NCBI RefSeq assembly: GCF_030296015.1
Contig: NZ_AP027368.1
Coordinates: 3,410,001-3,474,000, forward strand
Length of the DNA: 64,000 bases
Origin: Ferrimonas sp. YFM
GTDB lineage: Bacteria; Pseudomonadota; Gammaproteobacteria; Enterobacterales; Shewanellaceae
Reading direction: 5' to 3'
The translations under genes were made by a program, and so were the position numbers. The notes below the pieces were generated by a model that made no database searches, had not been told where the DNA came from, and saw nothing but the letters and a program-made list of their open reading frames with translations. Shown piece after piece: positions 43,655 through 52,243 of this stretch. How positions within the stretch are numbered: the first letter of the stretch is position 1; each line of letters opens with the position of its first letter.

Positions 43655-44823
43655 CAGGAGTCGCCCTCACCCTGACGGGCAGCCTCGGTTGCCGCAGTCT
43701 GTTCGCTGCCGGCGACAGGCCGTAGCACCACGGTGTTGGGGGTGACCGTCATGCCGGGGCCAACGCGCGCCGGGCCATTGACTGCGATGCGGTCGCCAGG
43801 CAGTAGTCCGTCGGTGATCACCCTCAGGGCACCCATGCGGTCGCCCAGAGAGACGGCGCGGTACTGAAGGACATTGCTGTCATCCACCACCAGGACGAAT
43901 CGGCTCTTGAGATCCGTGCCCACGGCGCGATCCGGCACCATCAGTCGCTCCTGGGGCGCTGCCGCAGACAATCTCACCCGGGCAAAGGCACCGGGACGCA
44001 GCTCGGCGCTGTCGGCGTCAAACACCGCCCGCACCCGCAGAGTGCCGGTGGTGGGGTTCACCGTATTGTCGACAAAATCCAATAGACCTGCGTGGACAAA
44101 GCCATCCTCACCGGTCAGTTGGGCCTGGACGGCCACCCCTTTGCGATGCTCCAGGGCGGCAAACTGGCGATTCCAGCTGCGCTCATCCACGTCGAAGTAG
44201 GCGTACACCCTATCGGTGGACATCAGGCTGGTGACCACCGACTGACCTGCGGCTACCGTGTTGCCTGCAGTGATATAGGCTCGGGAGAGACGGCCATCAA
44301 TGGGGGCACGTACTTCGGTAAAGGTCAGATTCAGGCGGGCCGCTTCCAGGGCGGCGTTGATGGCGCCAGCCTCGGCCTGGCGCTGCTGCGCCAGGAACTC
44401 CCGCGCTTCTGCCTGCTCCGTGGAGATCGCCTTGTTGGCCACCAGTTGTTTGGCGCGGCGCGCCTCGGAGCGCGCCTGTTTCAGCGCGGCGCGGGCGCGG
44501 CTGAGCTCCGCCTCGAGGCGATCGACTTCAGCCTGGAAAGGACGGGCATCCAGGCGAACCAGCAGATCGCCCGCCTTCACCTGACCGCCTTCGGCAAATT
44601 CAATACTCTCGATGACACCGCTGACTCTGGGACGCACCTCCACCTGCTCGGGGGCTTCCAGTCGGGTCGTGAATTGACGCCAGTCGGAAATCTGAGCGCG
44701 CACAACGGTAGCCACGTCCACCGGCTGAGGCGCCGGGGCAGTATTGGCCTGCTGTTCCGGCTCGCTCTGGCAACCGGCCAGGGCAGCCACCAGCACCATG
44801 GCGGCAAGAGGGGTATATCGCAT
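43654..44823 (-). CDS. RND periplasmic adaptor lipoprotein
   Basis: 389 residues from ATG 44823; the ATG at 44829 is too close to GGAG. Lipobox ALAGC. AcrA/MexE architecture: RPRVSGVIESIEFAEGGQVKAGDLL, an Arg/Ala-rich hairpin at about 100-150, and NLTFTEVRAPIDGRLSRAYI. It is the first gene of a two-gene pump operon, divergent from the LysR regulator across a 400-bp region. Confidence 0.92.
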   Translation of the reverse strand: MRYTPLAAMVLVAALAGCQSEPEQQANTAPAPQPVDVATVVRAQISDWRQFTTRLEAPEQVEVRPRVSGVIESIEFAEGGQVKAGDLLVRLDARPFQAEVDRLEAELSRARAALKQARSEARRAKQLVANKAISTEQAEAREFLAQQRQAEAGAINAALEAARLNLTFTEVRAPIDGRLSRAYITAGNTVAAGQSVVTSLMSTDRVYAYFDVDERSWNRQFAALEHRKGVAVQAQLTGEDGFVHAGLLDFVDNTVNPTTGTLRVRAVFDADSAELRPGAFARVRLSAAAPQERLMVPDRAVGTDLKSRFVLVVDDSNVLQYRAVSLGDRMGALRVITDGLLPGDRIAVNGPARVGPGMTVTPNTVVLRPVAGSEQTAATEAARQGEGDS

Positions 44824-45228
44824 CGACATTCTCCAGTTGATTATTTGAGTCCCCGAACGGAATCCGGGTTGGTGGAGCGATGATAGAGATGCGGCAGGAA
44901 AAGCAGTAGAAGCGACACGCCTAACTCATTAGTAAGAAATCCTTATCAATAGGCCAAATCCGTTCAGGAAAGAACCAAAGAAAAAACAACTAACAAGCCA
45001 AATTAGAAACGCTTAACACTGTAGGTAAAAAGGACCCTCCACCCGGGCGAGTAGAGGGACAAAGGTTAAATGACGTTGAATGACAAATCACTTCGGCGAC
45101 GCTTCACCTCAAGTGTGGCACGAAGTTTACCTTTCGATACTTCACGAAGTGAATTCGCTCCTTTTAACCATATTGATAAGCAAAAGCTAACAATGCATCA
45201 TAGGCACTCAATATACAGGAGTGCCACC
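44824..45228. promoter_or_regulatory. Divergent promoter region of RND pump 2 and its LysR gene
   Basis: About 400 bases without a gene. A dyad TTCAC-gaa-GTGAA lies at 45141-45153, with a related CACGAAGT string repeated at 45118 and 45144, about 75-110 bp before the LysR ATG. A weak hairpin (CCCTCCAC/GTAGAGGG) lies near 45034-45057. These are plausible LysR sites; nothing further is evident. Confidence 0.4.
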
Positions 45229-46164
45229 ATGAGCCGTTCCATCTTTGGTCAGCTGGAAGTTTTTTTTGCCATCGCCGATGAAGGCAGCCTGCGCGGTGCC
45301 GCCCGCCGCCTGCATGTCTCCCCCCCATCCGTCAGCCAGGCATTAAAAGGGTTGGAGGAACGGGTAGGCCTGCCCCTGTTCAACCGCACCACCCGCTCCA
45401 TCGAGCTGACTGAAGCGGGGCGCAAGCTGTACTCAGAAGCCAATCCTGCCCTGTCGGCCCTGGGCCAGGCGGTGGAGGGGGTCAAGGATCTGGGTAAGGT
45501 GCCCGCAGGCCGGGTACGACTGACTCTGCCCAAGGCCGCCTACGATCTGTTCTTTCGAAAGGTCTACGGGCCCTTTCGCTGCGCCTATCCGGAGATCGAT
45601 CTAGAGATCTCCATCAACGACGCCACCGTCAACATCATTACCGACGGCTTCGATGCCGGCATTCGCCTCGGGGACTCGGTGGACGAAGGGATGGTGGCAC
45701 GCCGCCTGACTCCGCCGGTCAGGGTGGCCCTGTTCGCCACCCAGGCCTACATCGACCGCTGTGGCATACCCAAGACGCCGGCAGAGCTGGCCGCCCACCG
45801 GCTGATACAGTACCGATTCATCAGTTCAAATCAGGTGATGCCCATGGTGCTGCAGGAGCAGGGGCGGGAGTCTCAGGTCGAGGTCGGTCAGGCGGCGGTG
45901 GTGAACAACACCGATGTGATGCTGGACATTGCCCGCAAAGGGTGTGGCATGGGACGTCTGCTCGAACCCCACATCTTCCGGGAGCTGGACAGTGGCGAGT
46001 TCATCCCCATTCTGGAGGAGCACTGGGTAGAGCGCTCAGGACTGCACCTCTACTTTCCTCAGAACAGTCAGAAAGCCAGACGCATCCGGGCGCTCATCGA
46101 CTTTCTGGATGAGCACCGCATCGACGACTGGGACGACGTCAGGCGCAGCGACTACGCCATCTGA
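45229..46164 (+). CDS. LysR-family regulator of the divergent RND pump
   Basis: 311 residues from ATG 45229, with AGGAG ahead; the frame from 45070 is leader sequence. HTH FFAIADEGSLRGAARRLHVSPPSVSQALKGLEE (within residues 10-43), then a CrgA-like effector domain (AGRVRLTLPKAAY). Likely controls the adaptor/pump operon. Its last 13 bp overlap the convergent response-regulator gene. Confidence 0.88.
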   Translation: MSRSIFGQLEVFFAIADEGSLRGAARRLHVSPPSVSQALKGLEERVGLPLFNRTTRSIELTEAGRKLYSEANPALSALGQAVEGVKDLGKVPAGRVRLTLPKAAYDLFFRKVYGPFRCAYPEIDLEISINDATVNIITDGFDAGIRLGDSVDEGMVARRLTPPVRVALFATQAYIDRCGIPKTPAELAAHRLIQYRFISSNQVMPMVLQEQGRESQVEVGQAAVVNNTDVMLDIARKGCGMGRLLEPHIFRELDSGEFIPILEEHWVERSGLHLYFPQNSQKARRIRALIDFLDEHRIDDWDDVRRSDYAI

Positions 46165-46769
46165 TCCAGAGAGTCCAGCAGGGAAGAGTACTTCAGCAGA
46201 CCGGCCATATTGCTGGCCTGGAGCTTCTTCATCACGTTGGAGCGATGCACTTCGATGGTGCGCACCGACACAAACAGGGTGTCCGCCATCTGCTTGTTGG
46301 TGTAACCGTTGATCACCAGGCGGAACACCTGCTGTTCCCGCTCGGTAAGATCCTGGAGCAGGGCCAGTTGAGTCAGATCGTGGTGAAGCTTGTCGCTGTG
46401 GGTCAGCCCTCGCTGTACCGCCTCAAACAGCTCTTTGCCCTGGACCGGCTTCTGGAAGAAATCGAAGGCCCCGTTTTTCAGCGCTTCCACCGCCATGGGC
46501 ACATCCCCATGGCCGGTGAGGAAGATCACCGCCAAGGGACTGTTGGCGTCATTGAGCTTCTGATGCAGCTCCTGGCCGGTCAGCTCAGGCATGCGGCTGT
46601 CGAGGATGACGCACCCGGGCTGACTGAGGTCCACCGCCTCAAGAAAGGCGCCACCACCACTGAAGGCATTGACCTTCAGGCCATAGCCCTCCATCAGGAA
46701 GGTCAACGAATCGAGGATCGCCTCGTCGTCGTCCACCAGGTAGACCATCTCTCCCTGACTCTGGGTCAT
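46152..46769 (-). CDS. Response regulator, FixJ/TtrR-like (REC-LuxR HTH)
   Basis: 205 residues from ATG 46769. Receiver domain with acidic pocket YLVDDDEAI and phospho-acceptor Asp in CVILDSRMPELTG, TG in FLTGHGDVPMAV and Lys in FFQKPV. C-terminal LuxR-type HTH DLTEREQQVFRLVINGYTNKQMAD followed by VRTIEVHRSNVMKKLQ. Divergent from its kinase gene by 130 bp. The kinase type suggests control of the reductase operon downstream. Confidence 0.9.
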   Translation of the reverse strand: MTQSQGEMVYLVDDDEAILDSLTFLMEGYGLKVNAFSGGGAFLEAVDLSQPGCVILDSRMPELTGQELHQKLNDANSPLAVIFLTGHGDVPMAVEALKNGAFDFFQKPVQGKELFEAVQRGLTHSDKLHHDLTQLALLQDLTEREQQVFRLVINGYTNKQMADTLFVSVRTIEVHRSNVMKKLQASNMAGLLKYSSLLDSLDQMA

Positions 46770-46899
46770 ACTCTTTCCTCGAATTAGCCTTTTCTCATAG
46801 AGTGATATCTCAGATCCGACCAATAAGCGATAGCAAAGTCCCTAACTTTGAATCGCTTCACATTGAATCCGGCGCCGACTGGCTTATGTTAAAACCAAC

Positions 46900-48705
46900 A
46901 TGAAATTGATTTTGGATCAAGCCGTGCGCATTGCCACCTTATGGATTGGGCTACTGAGTCTGCTACTGCTGTTGCCCGGCTCCCTTCGGGCGGCCGAGGA
47001 GACCGAACAACACCTGAAGGTCGGTGTCCTGGCCAACTGGGGCTACCTGCAGGCAGAAAAGCGCTGGCAGCCGATGATGGACTACCTCACCGACAAGGTG
47101 GACGGTGCACGCTTCAGCGTGCGCCCCGGCTCCTTCGAGGAGCTCAACGCCGCCCTCGAAGCCGGCGAGATTGAGTTTATCGTCACCAACCCCGGCCAAT
47201 ACCTCTACCTCTCCAACCAGTTTCCCCTCTCCTGGCTGGCGACCATGCGCTCACGCAAACACAATGGCGCCACCTACGCCATCGGCTCCACCATCATAGT
47301 CAGAGCCGACAGCGACTACCGGACCCTGTATGACCTCAAGGGCAAGGTGGTCGCCGCCAGTGGCCGTCACGCCCTGGGTGGCTACCAGGCCACCGTCGGC
47401 CTGATGCAGAAACTGGGCATGACGCCCGAGGAGTTCTTCAAAGAGGTCCATTTCCTTGGCTTCCCCCTGGGGCCACTGATCTTCCAGGTTCGGGACCGCA
47501 ACATCGACGCCGCCATCACCCCCTTCTGCACTTTGGAGGAGATGGTGGAAAAAGGGGTGATCCGCGCCGAAGACTTTAGGGTGATCAACCCCAGCCGCCC
47601 CGCTGGCTACGACTGTCAGGTGAGCACCCAGCTCTACCCCAACTGGTCTTTCGCCGCCAGTGAAGAGGTGAGCTACAACCTCACCAAACAGATCACCCGC
47701 GCCCTGTTTGAACTGACCCCGGAGCACCCCGCGGCCATTGAGGCGGGAACTCAGGGCTGGACCGCCCCCATCAGCCAGCTCAAGGTGATTCAGCTGTTCT
47801 CCAACCTGCATTACCAGAAACAGGAGATGAGCAAATGGGATCTGCTGCTGGAGTGGATGGAAGCCAACCGCAAATGGGGCGTGGTCATCGCCATGCTGTT
47901 TGTCATCGCCACCCTGTACCACTTCTGGATTGAGTTTAAGTTCCGCCAGAAGAGCGACACCCTGGTGGAGACCGAGCGGGAGCTTAAGCGCAAAGCGGTG
48001 CAGCTGGAGCGGCTGCACAGTGCCGCGGTGATAGGGGAGATCGGCGCAGGCCTGGCCCATGAGATCAATCAGCCCATCGCCGCCATCAACAACTACAGCG
48101 AAGGCGGGCTGGTGCGTCTGCGCAGCCAGACCCAGCCGGATACCGAAATGCTGGCGCTGCTGGATAAAATCAATCAGCAATCCCAGCGAGCCGCGTCTGT
48201 AGTGCAGCGGATTCGTGGCCTGCTCAAGCGCCGCGAGACGGTGCTCGAGCGGGTCAATCTGCTGACCCTGGTGGATGAAGGGCTGTCACTGATGAAGCTG
48301 GAGTTGGAGCGCCACAGGGTACAGATTCGCACCCAGGTCAAAGGCGAGCCCTACTTCGCCATGGCGGACAGGGTCGGCATGCAGCAGGTGCTGATCAACC
48401 TGCTGAAAAACAGCGTCGATGCCATGTCCGAGCTCAGTGGCCACCAGGCAGAGATCCTTATCGAGCTGTGGTTCGATGAACAACGGGTTCATTTAAAGGT
48501 CATAGACAACGGGCCAGGCTTTGCCGACGACCCCCAGACCATGATGGCCACCTTCACCACCACCAAGAGCGAAGGCCTTGGCCTGGGTCTGGCCATCTGC
48601 AGTGACCTGGTTAAAGCCCAGGATGGAAGCTTCTCCATTCGCAACAATGAGGATGGTGGCGGTTGCACTGCCGAAATCACTCTGACCAGAGCCAATGAAG
48701 CCTGA
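46900..48705 (+). CDS. Sensor histidine kinase with PhnD-like periplasmic domain (TtrS-like)
   Basis: 601 residues. Signal/TM1 at 8-31; a periplasmic binding domain (about 35-300) of the phosphonate-binding type (VGVLANWGYLQAEKRWQPM, FIVTNPGQYLYL) with Cys210 and Cys239; TM2 at about 327-343. Cytoplasmic HisKA H-box ELKRKAVQLERL then GLAHEINQP with His387, N-box LINLLKNSVDAM, and G-boxes VIDNGPGFAD and GLGLGLAI. TtrS and thiosulfate sensors share this layout. With the divergent FixJ-type regulator it probably senses a sulfur oxyanion for the psr-type operon. Confidence 0.9.
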   Translation: MKLILDQAVRIATLWIGLLSLLLLLPGSLRAAEETEQHLKVGVLANWGYLQAEKRWQPMMDYLTDKVDGARFSVRPGSFEELNAALEAGEIEFIVTNPGQYLYLSNQFPLSWLATMRSRKHNGATYAIGSTIIVRADSDYRTLYDLKGKVVAASGRHALGGYQATVGLMQKLGMTPEEFFKEVHFLGFPLGPLIFQVRDRNIDAAITPFCTLEEMVEKGVIRAEDFRVINPSRPAGYDCQVSTQLYPNWSFAASEEVSYNLTKQITRALFELTPEHPAAIEAGTQGWTAPISQLKVIQLFSNLHYQKQEMSKWDLLLEWMEANRKWGVVIAMLFVIATLYHFWIEFKFRQKSDTLVETERELKRKAVQLERLHSAAVIGEIGAGLAHEINQPIAAINNYSEGGLVRLRSQTQPDTEMLALLDKINQQSQRAASVVQRIRGLLKRRETVLERVNLLTLVDEGLSLMKLELERHRVQIRTQVKGEPYFAMADRVGMQQVLINLLKNSVDAMSELSGHQAEILIELWFDEQRVHLKVIDNGPGFADDPQTMMATFTTTKSEGLGLGLAICSDLVKAQDGSFSIRNNEDGGGCTAEITLTRANEA

Positions 48706-48787
48706 TCACAACTTTAATCCTGTCCCCGGCACACCGGGGACAAAGCTGCTAGCTTGGTAGCTTCAACACCACAGAGAAGAGAGTCCC

Positions 48788-49081
48788 ATGTCCGATTCCA
48801 ACAAGGCGTTTTTCGACCGCGCCAACGCCCATATCCACCTGGCGAATGACCACAACAAGGATCCCCAGGTACAGGCTGGCGAAGTAAGCGCCTCCTTCAT
48901 GTGGGCCCTGGCCCGTTACAACGCCTGGTTCGGCGCTTCCGGCTTCAACAGCGCCGAGGAGATGATCGTTCGCAAAGAGGAGATGATGGAGTACTACATC
49001 GACGAGTATCGCAAGATGCTGGAAGCCAACATGAAGGACTACATCGAAAACTTCGACGGCTACATGAAGAACCAGGGCTAA
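48788..49081 (+). CDS. DUF3144 family protein
   Basis: 97 residues, soluble, highly helical and acidic: NKAFFDRANAHIHLANDHN, then VSASFMWALARYNAWFGA and a long C-terminal helix rich in Glu and Lys. Matches DUF3144 in length and pattern. It has its own GAGAG-type site and a terminator downstream; its link to the flanking kinase and reductase is positional only. No function is known to me. Confidence 0.85.
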   Translation: MSDSNKAFFDRANAHIHLANDHNKDPQVQAGEVSASFMWALARYNAWFGASGFNSAEEMIVRKEEMMEYYIDEYRKMLEANMKDYIENFDGYMKNQG

Positions 49082-49092
49082 GACCCCTCTCT

Positions 49093-49122
49093 CGAAAAGC
49101 GCCCAGTCGGGCGCTTTTTTGT
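49093..49122 (+). terminator. Terminator of the DUF3144 gene
   Basis: AAAAGCGCCC and GGGCGCTTTT with a 4-base loop and a following T-run. Confidence 0.88.
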
Positions 49123-49159
49123 ATCAAGAATCATTCTCTTATCTGCCCCGCCAATATTT

Positions 49160-49267
49160 TGTGGTTTACCACAATAGACAAACCTCAAAACCCCAATCGC
49201 TCAAAAATCGAACTGCGAAAGGGATCACAAAGTGTTAACCCATCAGAGTGATATGTGGTTTACCACA
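49160..49267. promoter_or_regulatory. Two identical palindromes upstream of the reductase operon
   Basis: TGTGGTTTACCACA occurs at 49160-49173 and again at 49254-49267, 94 bp apart (nine helical turns), 115 bp or more before the reductase start. Arms TGTGGT/ACCACA are perfect. They are the obvious candidate binding sites for the TtrR-like regulator encoded nearby. Confidence 0.65.
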
Positions 49268-49381
49268 ATACCGACCCTTGCCTCCCCGTCCGACACTGAC
49301 CCTGACAACTGAGTATCCCTCCCGCTGACCGCCGCACCCGGTGAGCGGGAAGACCCATCAAAATCCAAAAGGGGAATCATG

Positions 49382-51658
49382 ATGAAACTCGATCGGCGAA
49401 CCTTTATGAAAGGGGCCGGGGCAAGCACCGCAGGTTGTGCTCTGGCCAGTCTGCTGCCGGGCACCCTGGGCGCCCTTGAGCAGACCGAGCTCAAGGGATC
49501 AGCAATTGAGGTGAAGAGCATCTGTGAGATGTGCTCCACCCGCTGCCCTATCTCCGCCCGCATCGTCAATGGCAAGAACGTCTCCATCCTGGGCAACGCC
49601 AACGCCAAATCCTTTGGCGGCGCCGTCTGTGCCCGTGGTGGCGCCGGCCACAGCCTGCTGTATGACAAACAGCGCCTGGTGAAGCCTCTGAAGCGCGTCG
49701 GTGAACGCGGTGAAGGGAAATGGAAAGAGATCGAGTGGGATGAGGCCTACGCCCTGATTGGCGAGAAACTTGGCGCCCTCAAGGAGAAGTACGGTCCGGA
49801 ATGTGTTTCCTTCTCCTCCAAGTCAGGCTCCAACCATAAGCACCTGTTCCACCTGGCCAAGGCGTTTGGCAGCCCCAACACCTTCAACCATGGCACCACC
49901 TGTCCCACCGCCTACAAGATTGCCGCCTTTGCCATCTTCGGCACCAAGCTGAAGCGGGATCTGGGCAACTCCAAGTACATCATCAACTTTGGCCACAACA
50001 TCTACGAAGGGATCAACATGTCCGAGACCCGCGGCATGATGAAGGCCCAGGCGGACCGTGGCGCCAAGCTGGTGGTGTTCGAACCTCGCTTCTCCGTGGT
50101 TGCCGACAAGGGCGACGAGTGGCACGCCATCAAGCCTGGCACCGACGTCACCGTGGCTCTGGCCCTGTGTCATGTGCTGATCAAGGACAACCTCTACGAC
50201 AAGGCCTTCATCGAGCGCCACGTGGTGGGCTTCGAAGAGTTTGCCAAAGAGATGGCTGCCTACACCCCTGAGTGGGCCGAGTCCATCAGTGATGTGCCCG
50301 CCGAAGATATCCGCCGCATCGCCCACGAATACGCCGCCGCCGCGCCTCATGCGGTTGTGGACTTCGGCCACCGCGCCACCTTCACCACCGAAGAGTTCGA
50401 GCTGCGCCGGGCCATCTTCGCCGCCAACGTGCTCATCGGCAACATCGAGCGTAAAGGCGGCATCTACGCCGGTAAGAAGGCCAAAACCTACAACAAATTC
50501 GCCGGCGCCGATGTCACTCCCGGCCTGGCCAAGCCCAAAGTGGACGTGCCCAAGCCTACCGCCAAGCGCATCGACATGGTGGACAAGCAGTTCGCCATGC
50601 TGTGGTCCAACGGCGGCATCTACCAGAGCATCCTCGACTCCGCCCTGGACGGTGTGCCCTACAAGACCCGTGGCTGGGTGATGAGCCGCACCAACCCCAT
50701 GCAGACCATGACCGACCGTGCCCGGGTGGTCAAAGCGATGAACGCCATGGACTTCATCGTCTGCTGTGACGTCTACGTCAGCGAAACCGCGGCCTACGCC
50801 GACGTGATCCTGCCTGAGTCCACCTACCTGGAACGCTCCGAGGAGATCTTCGACAAGTCCGGTAAGAACCCGGCCTACTACGTGCGCCAGCCCGTGGTTG
50901 AGACCATTGGCGATACCCGCCCCTCCTGGCTGATCTGGAAACAGGTCGCCGACGCCCTGGGCCTGGGCCAGTACTTCCCTTGGGACAACATCGAAACCCT
51001 GCAACTGCTGCAGGTGAAGAAGGACGCCAAGCTGCTCAATCGCATCAAACAGGAGGGCTACGTCAGTTTCGGCAAGCCTCTGATGTTGCGCGAGCCGGAG
51101 ATGGTGGCCAACTTCGCCGCCCAGTACGACACCGCCCGTCCCCTGGACGCCGATGGCACCTACGCCAGCGCCATGAAGTTCAAGACCCCCAGCGGCAAGA
51201 TTGAGCTGACCTCCGCCAAGGTGGAAGAGATGGCCCCGGGTCGTGGTGTCATCAAGTACCGCGAAGTGAACCTGAAGAAGGCCGACGAGCTGTTCTTCAT
51301 CCAGGGCAAGACCGCCATCCACACCAATGGTGCCACCCATAACGTGCCCTATCTGGCCAACCTGATGTCCGACAACGCCGTGTGGATTCACCCGCTGACC
51401 GCCGGCCTGCTGGGGATCAAGAGTGGCGACGCCATCCGCCTGCACAACGACATCGGCAGCGAAGAGGGCACCGCCCTGGTCACCCCGGGCATTCGCCCCG
51501 ACACCGTGTTTGCCTACATGGGCTTTGGCTCCAAGAACAAAGAGCTGGCACGAGCCTATGGCAAGGGCGTCCACTGCGGCAACTTGCTGCCTCACGTAAC
51601 CTCTCCGGTTGTGGGTATGAACCTGCACACCACCGGGGTCAAAGTGGAAAAGATCTAA
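49382..51658 (+). CDS. Molybdopterin oxidoreductase catalytic subunit, PsrA/PhsA type
   Basis: 758 residues from the second ATG (49382), seven bases after GGGGA. Tat signal DRRTFMKG at 4-11. N-terminal [4Fe-4S] motif C48-x2-C51-x3-C55-x27-C83, and the Mo-ligand Cys174 in FNHGTTCPTAYK. Length is that of polysulfide or thiosulfate reductases (about 750) rather than tetrathionate reductase (over 1000). The C-terminal molybdopterin-binding domain ends MNLHTTGVKVEKI. With PsrB and PsrC below it forms a quinol-linked periplasmic reductase; substrate polysulfide, thiosulfate or a related sulfur species. Confidence 0.9.
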   Translation: MKLDRRTFMKGAGASTAGCALASLLPGTLGALEQTELKGSAIEVKSICEMCSTRCPISARIVNGKNVSILGNANAKSFGGAVCARGGAGHSLLYDKQRLVKPLKRVGERGEGKWKEIEWDEAYALIGEKLGALKEKYGPECVSFSSKSGSNHKHLFHLAKAFGSPNTFNHGTTCPTAYKIAAFAIFGTKLKRDLGNSKYIINFGHNIYEGINMSETRGMMKAQADRGAKLVVFEPRFSVVADKGDEWHAIKPGTDVTVALALCHVLIKDNLYDKAFIERHVVGFEEFAKEMAAYTPEWAESISDVPAEDIRRIAHEYAAAAPHAVVDFGHRATFTTEEFELRRAIFAANVLIGNIERKGGIYAGKKAKTYNKFAGADVTPGLAKPKVDVPKPTAKRIDMVDKQFAMLWSNGGIYQSILDSALDGVPYKTRGWVMSRTNPMQTMTDRARVVKAMNAMDFIVCCDVYVSETAAYADVILPESTYLERSEEIFDKSGKNPAYYVRQPVVETIGDTRPSWLIWKQVADALGLGQYFPWDNIETLQLLQVKKDAKLLNRIKQEGYVSFGKPLMLREPEMVANFAAQYDTARPLDADGTYASAMKFKTPSGKIELTSAKVEEMAPGRGVIKYREVNLKKADELFFIQGKTAIHTNGATHNVPYLANLMSDNAVWIHPLTAGLLGIKSGDAIRLHNDIGSEEGTALVTPGIRPDTVFAYMGFGSKNKELARAYGKGVHCGNLLPHVTSPVVGMNLHTTGVKVEKI

Positions 51659-51670
51659 TCGGAGATGGTC

Positions 51671-52243
51671 ATGAAAAAACGTTATGTAATGGTGCACGAT
51701 GAAAACAAGTGCATCGGCTGCCAGGCCTGCAACGTGGCCTGCCGCAGTGAGAACAGCATCCCAGACTCGGTGACCCGGCTGCAGGTGCGCATCGAAGGCC
51801 CGGTGGGCAACTTCCCCAACCTGGCATTCAAATACCACCGCGTCTCCTGCCAGCAGTGTGAAGACGCCCCCTGCGTCAAGGTGTGCCCCACCGGCGCCGC
51901 CTACGTAGGCGACGATGGCATCATCACCATCAACGACAAGAAGTGCGTTGGCTGTCAGTACTGCATCGCCGCCTGCCCCTACAAGGTGCGCTTCATCAAC
52001 CCGGAAACCCGGGTGCCGGACAAGTGCAACTTCTGTAAGGACACCCGCCTGTCACGGGGCGAGCAGCCTGCCTGTGTCACCGTCTGTCCCACCGATGCTC
52101 TGGTATTCGGCGACGCCGCCGATCCAAGCAGTGAAGTGAGCCGTCTGCTGGACACCCAGCCTAACTATCAAGACAAGGTCCACCTGGGTACCAAGCCCCG
52201 TGTGTACCGCATTCCCGGCAAGAAGGGAGGGATCAACGCATGA
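51671..52243 (+). CDS. Four-cluster ferredoxin subunit, PsrB/PhsB type
   Basis: 190 residues from ATG 51671, six bases after GGAG; an ATG at 51665 is too close. Four Cys clusters: CIGCQACNVAC, CQQCEDAPCVKVC, CVGCQYCIAAC and CNFCKDTRL with CVTVC. This is the electron-transfer subunit between the quinol-oxidising membrane protein and the Mo subunit. Its stop overlaps the next gene (ATGA). Confidence 0.95.
   Translation: MKKRYVMVHDENKCIGCQACNVACRSENSIPDSVTRLQVRIEGPVGNFPNLAFKYHRVSCQQCEDAPCVKVCPTGAAYVGDDGIITINDKKCVGCQYCIAACPYKVRFINPETRVPDKCNFCKDTRLSRGEQPACVTVCPTDALVFGDAADPSSEVSRLLDTQPNYQDKVHLGTKPRVYRIPGKKGGINA

Noticed and set aside
49823-51838. 671-residue antisense reading frame
   Set aside because: Lies opposite the reductase genes; composition (His/Gly/Val repeats) is typical of a shadow of GC-rich coding sequence. 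The same applies to long antisense frames over dddY (16852-17952) and the flavoprotein (18629-19867).
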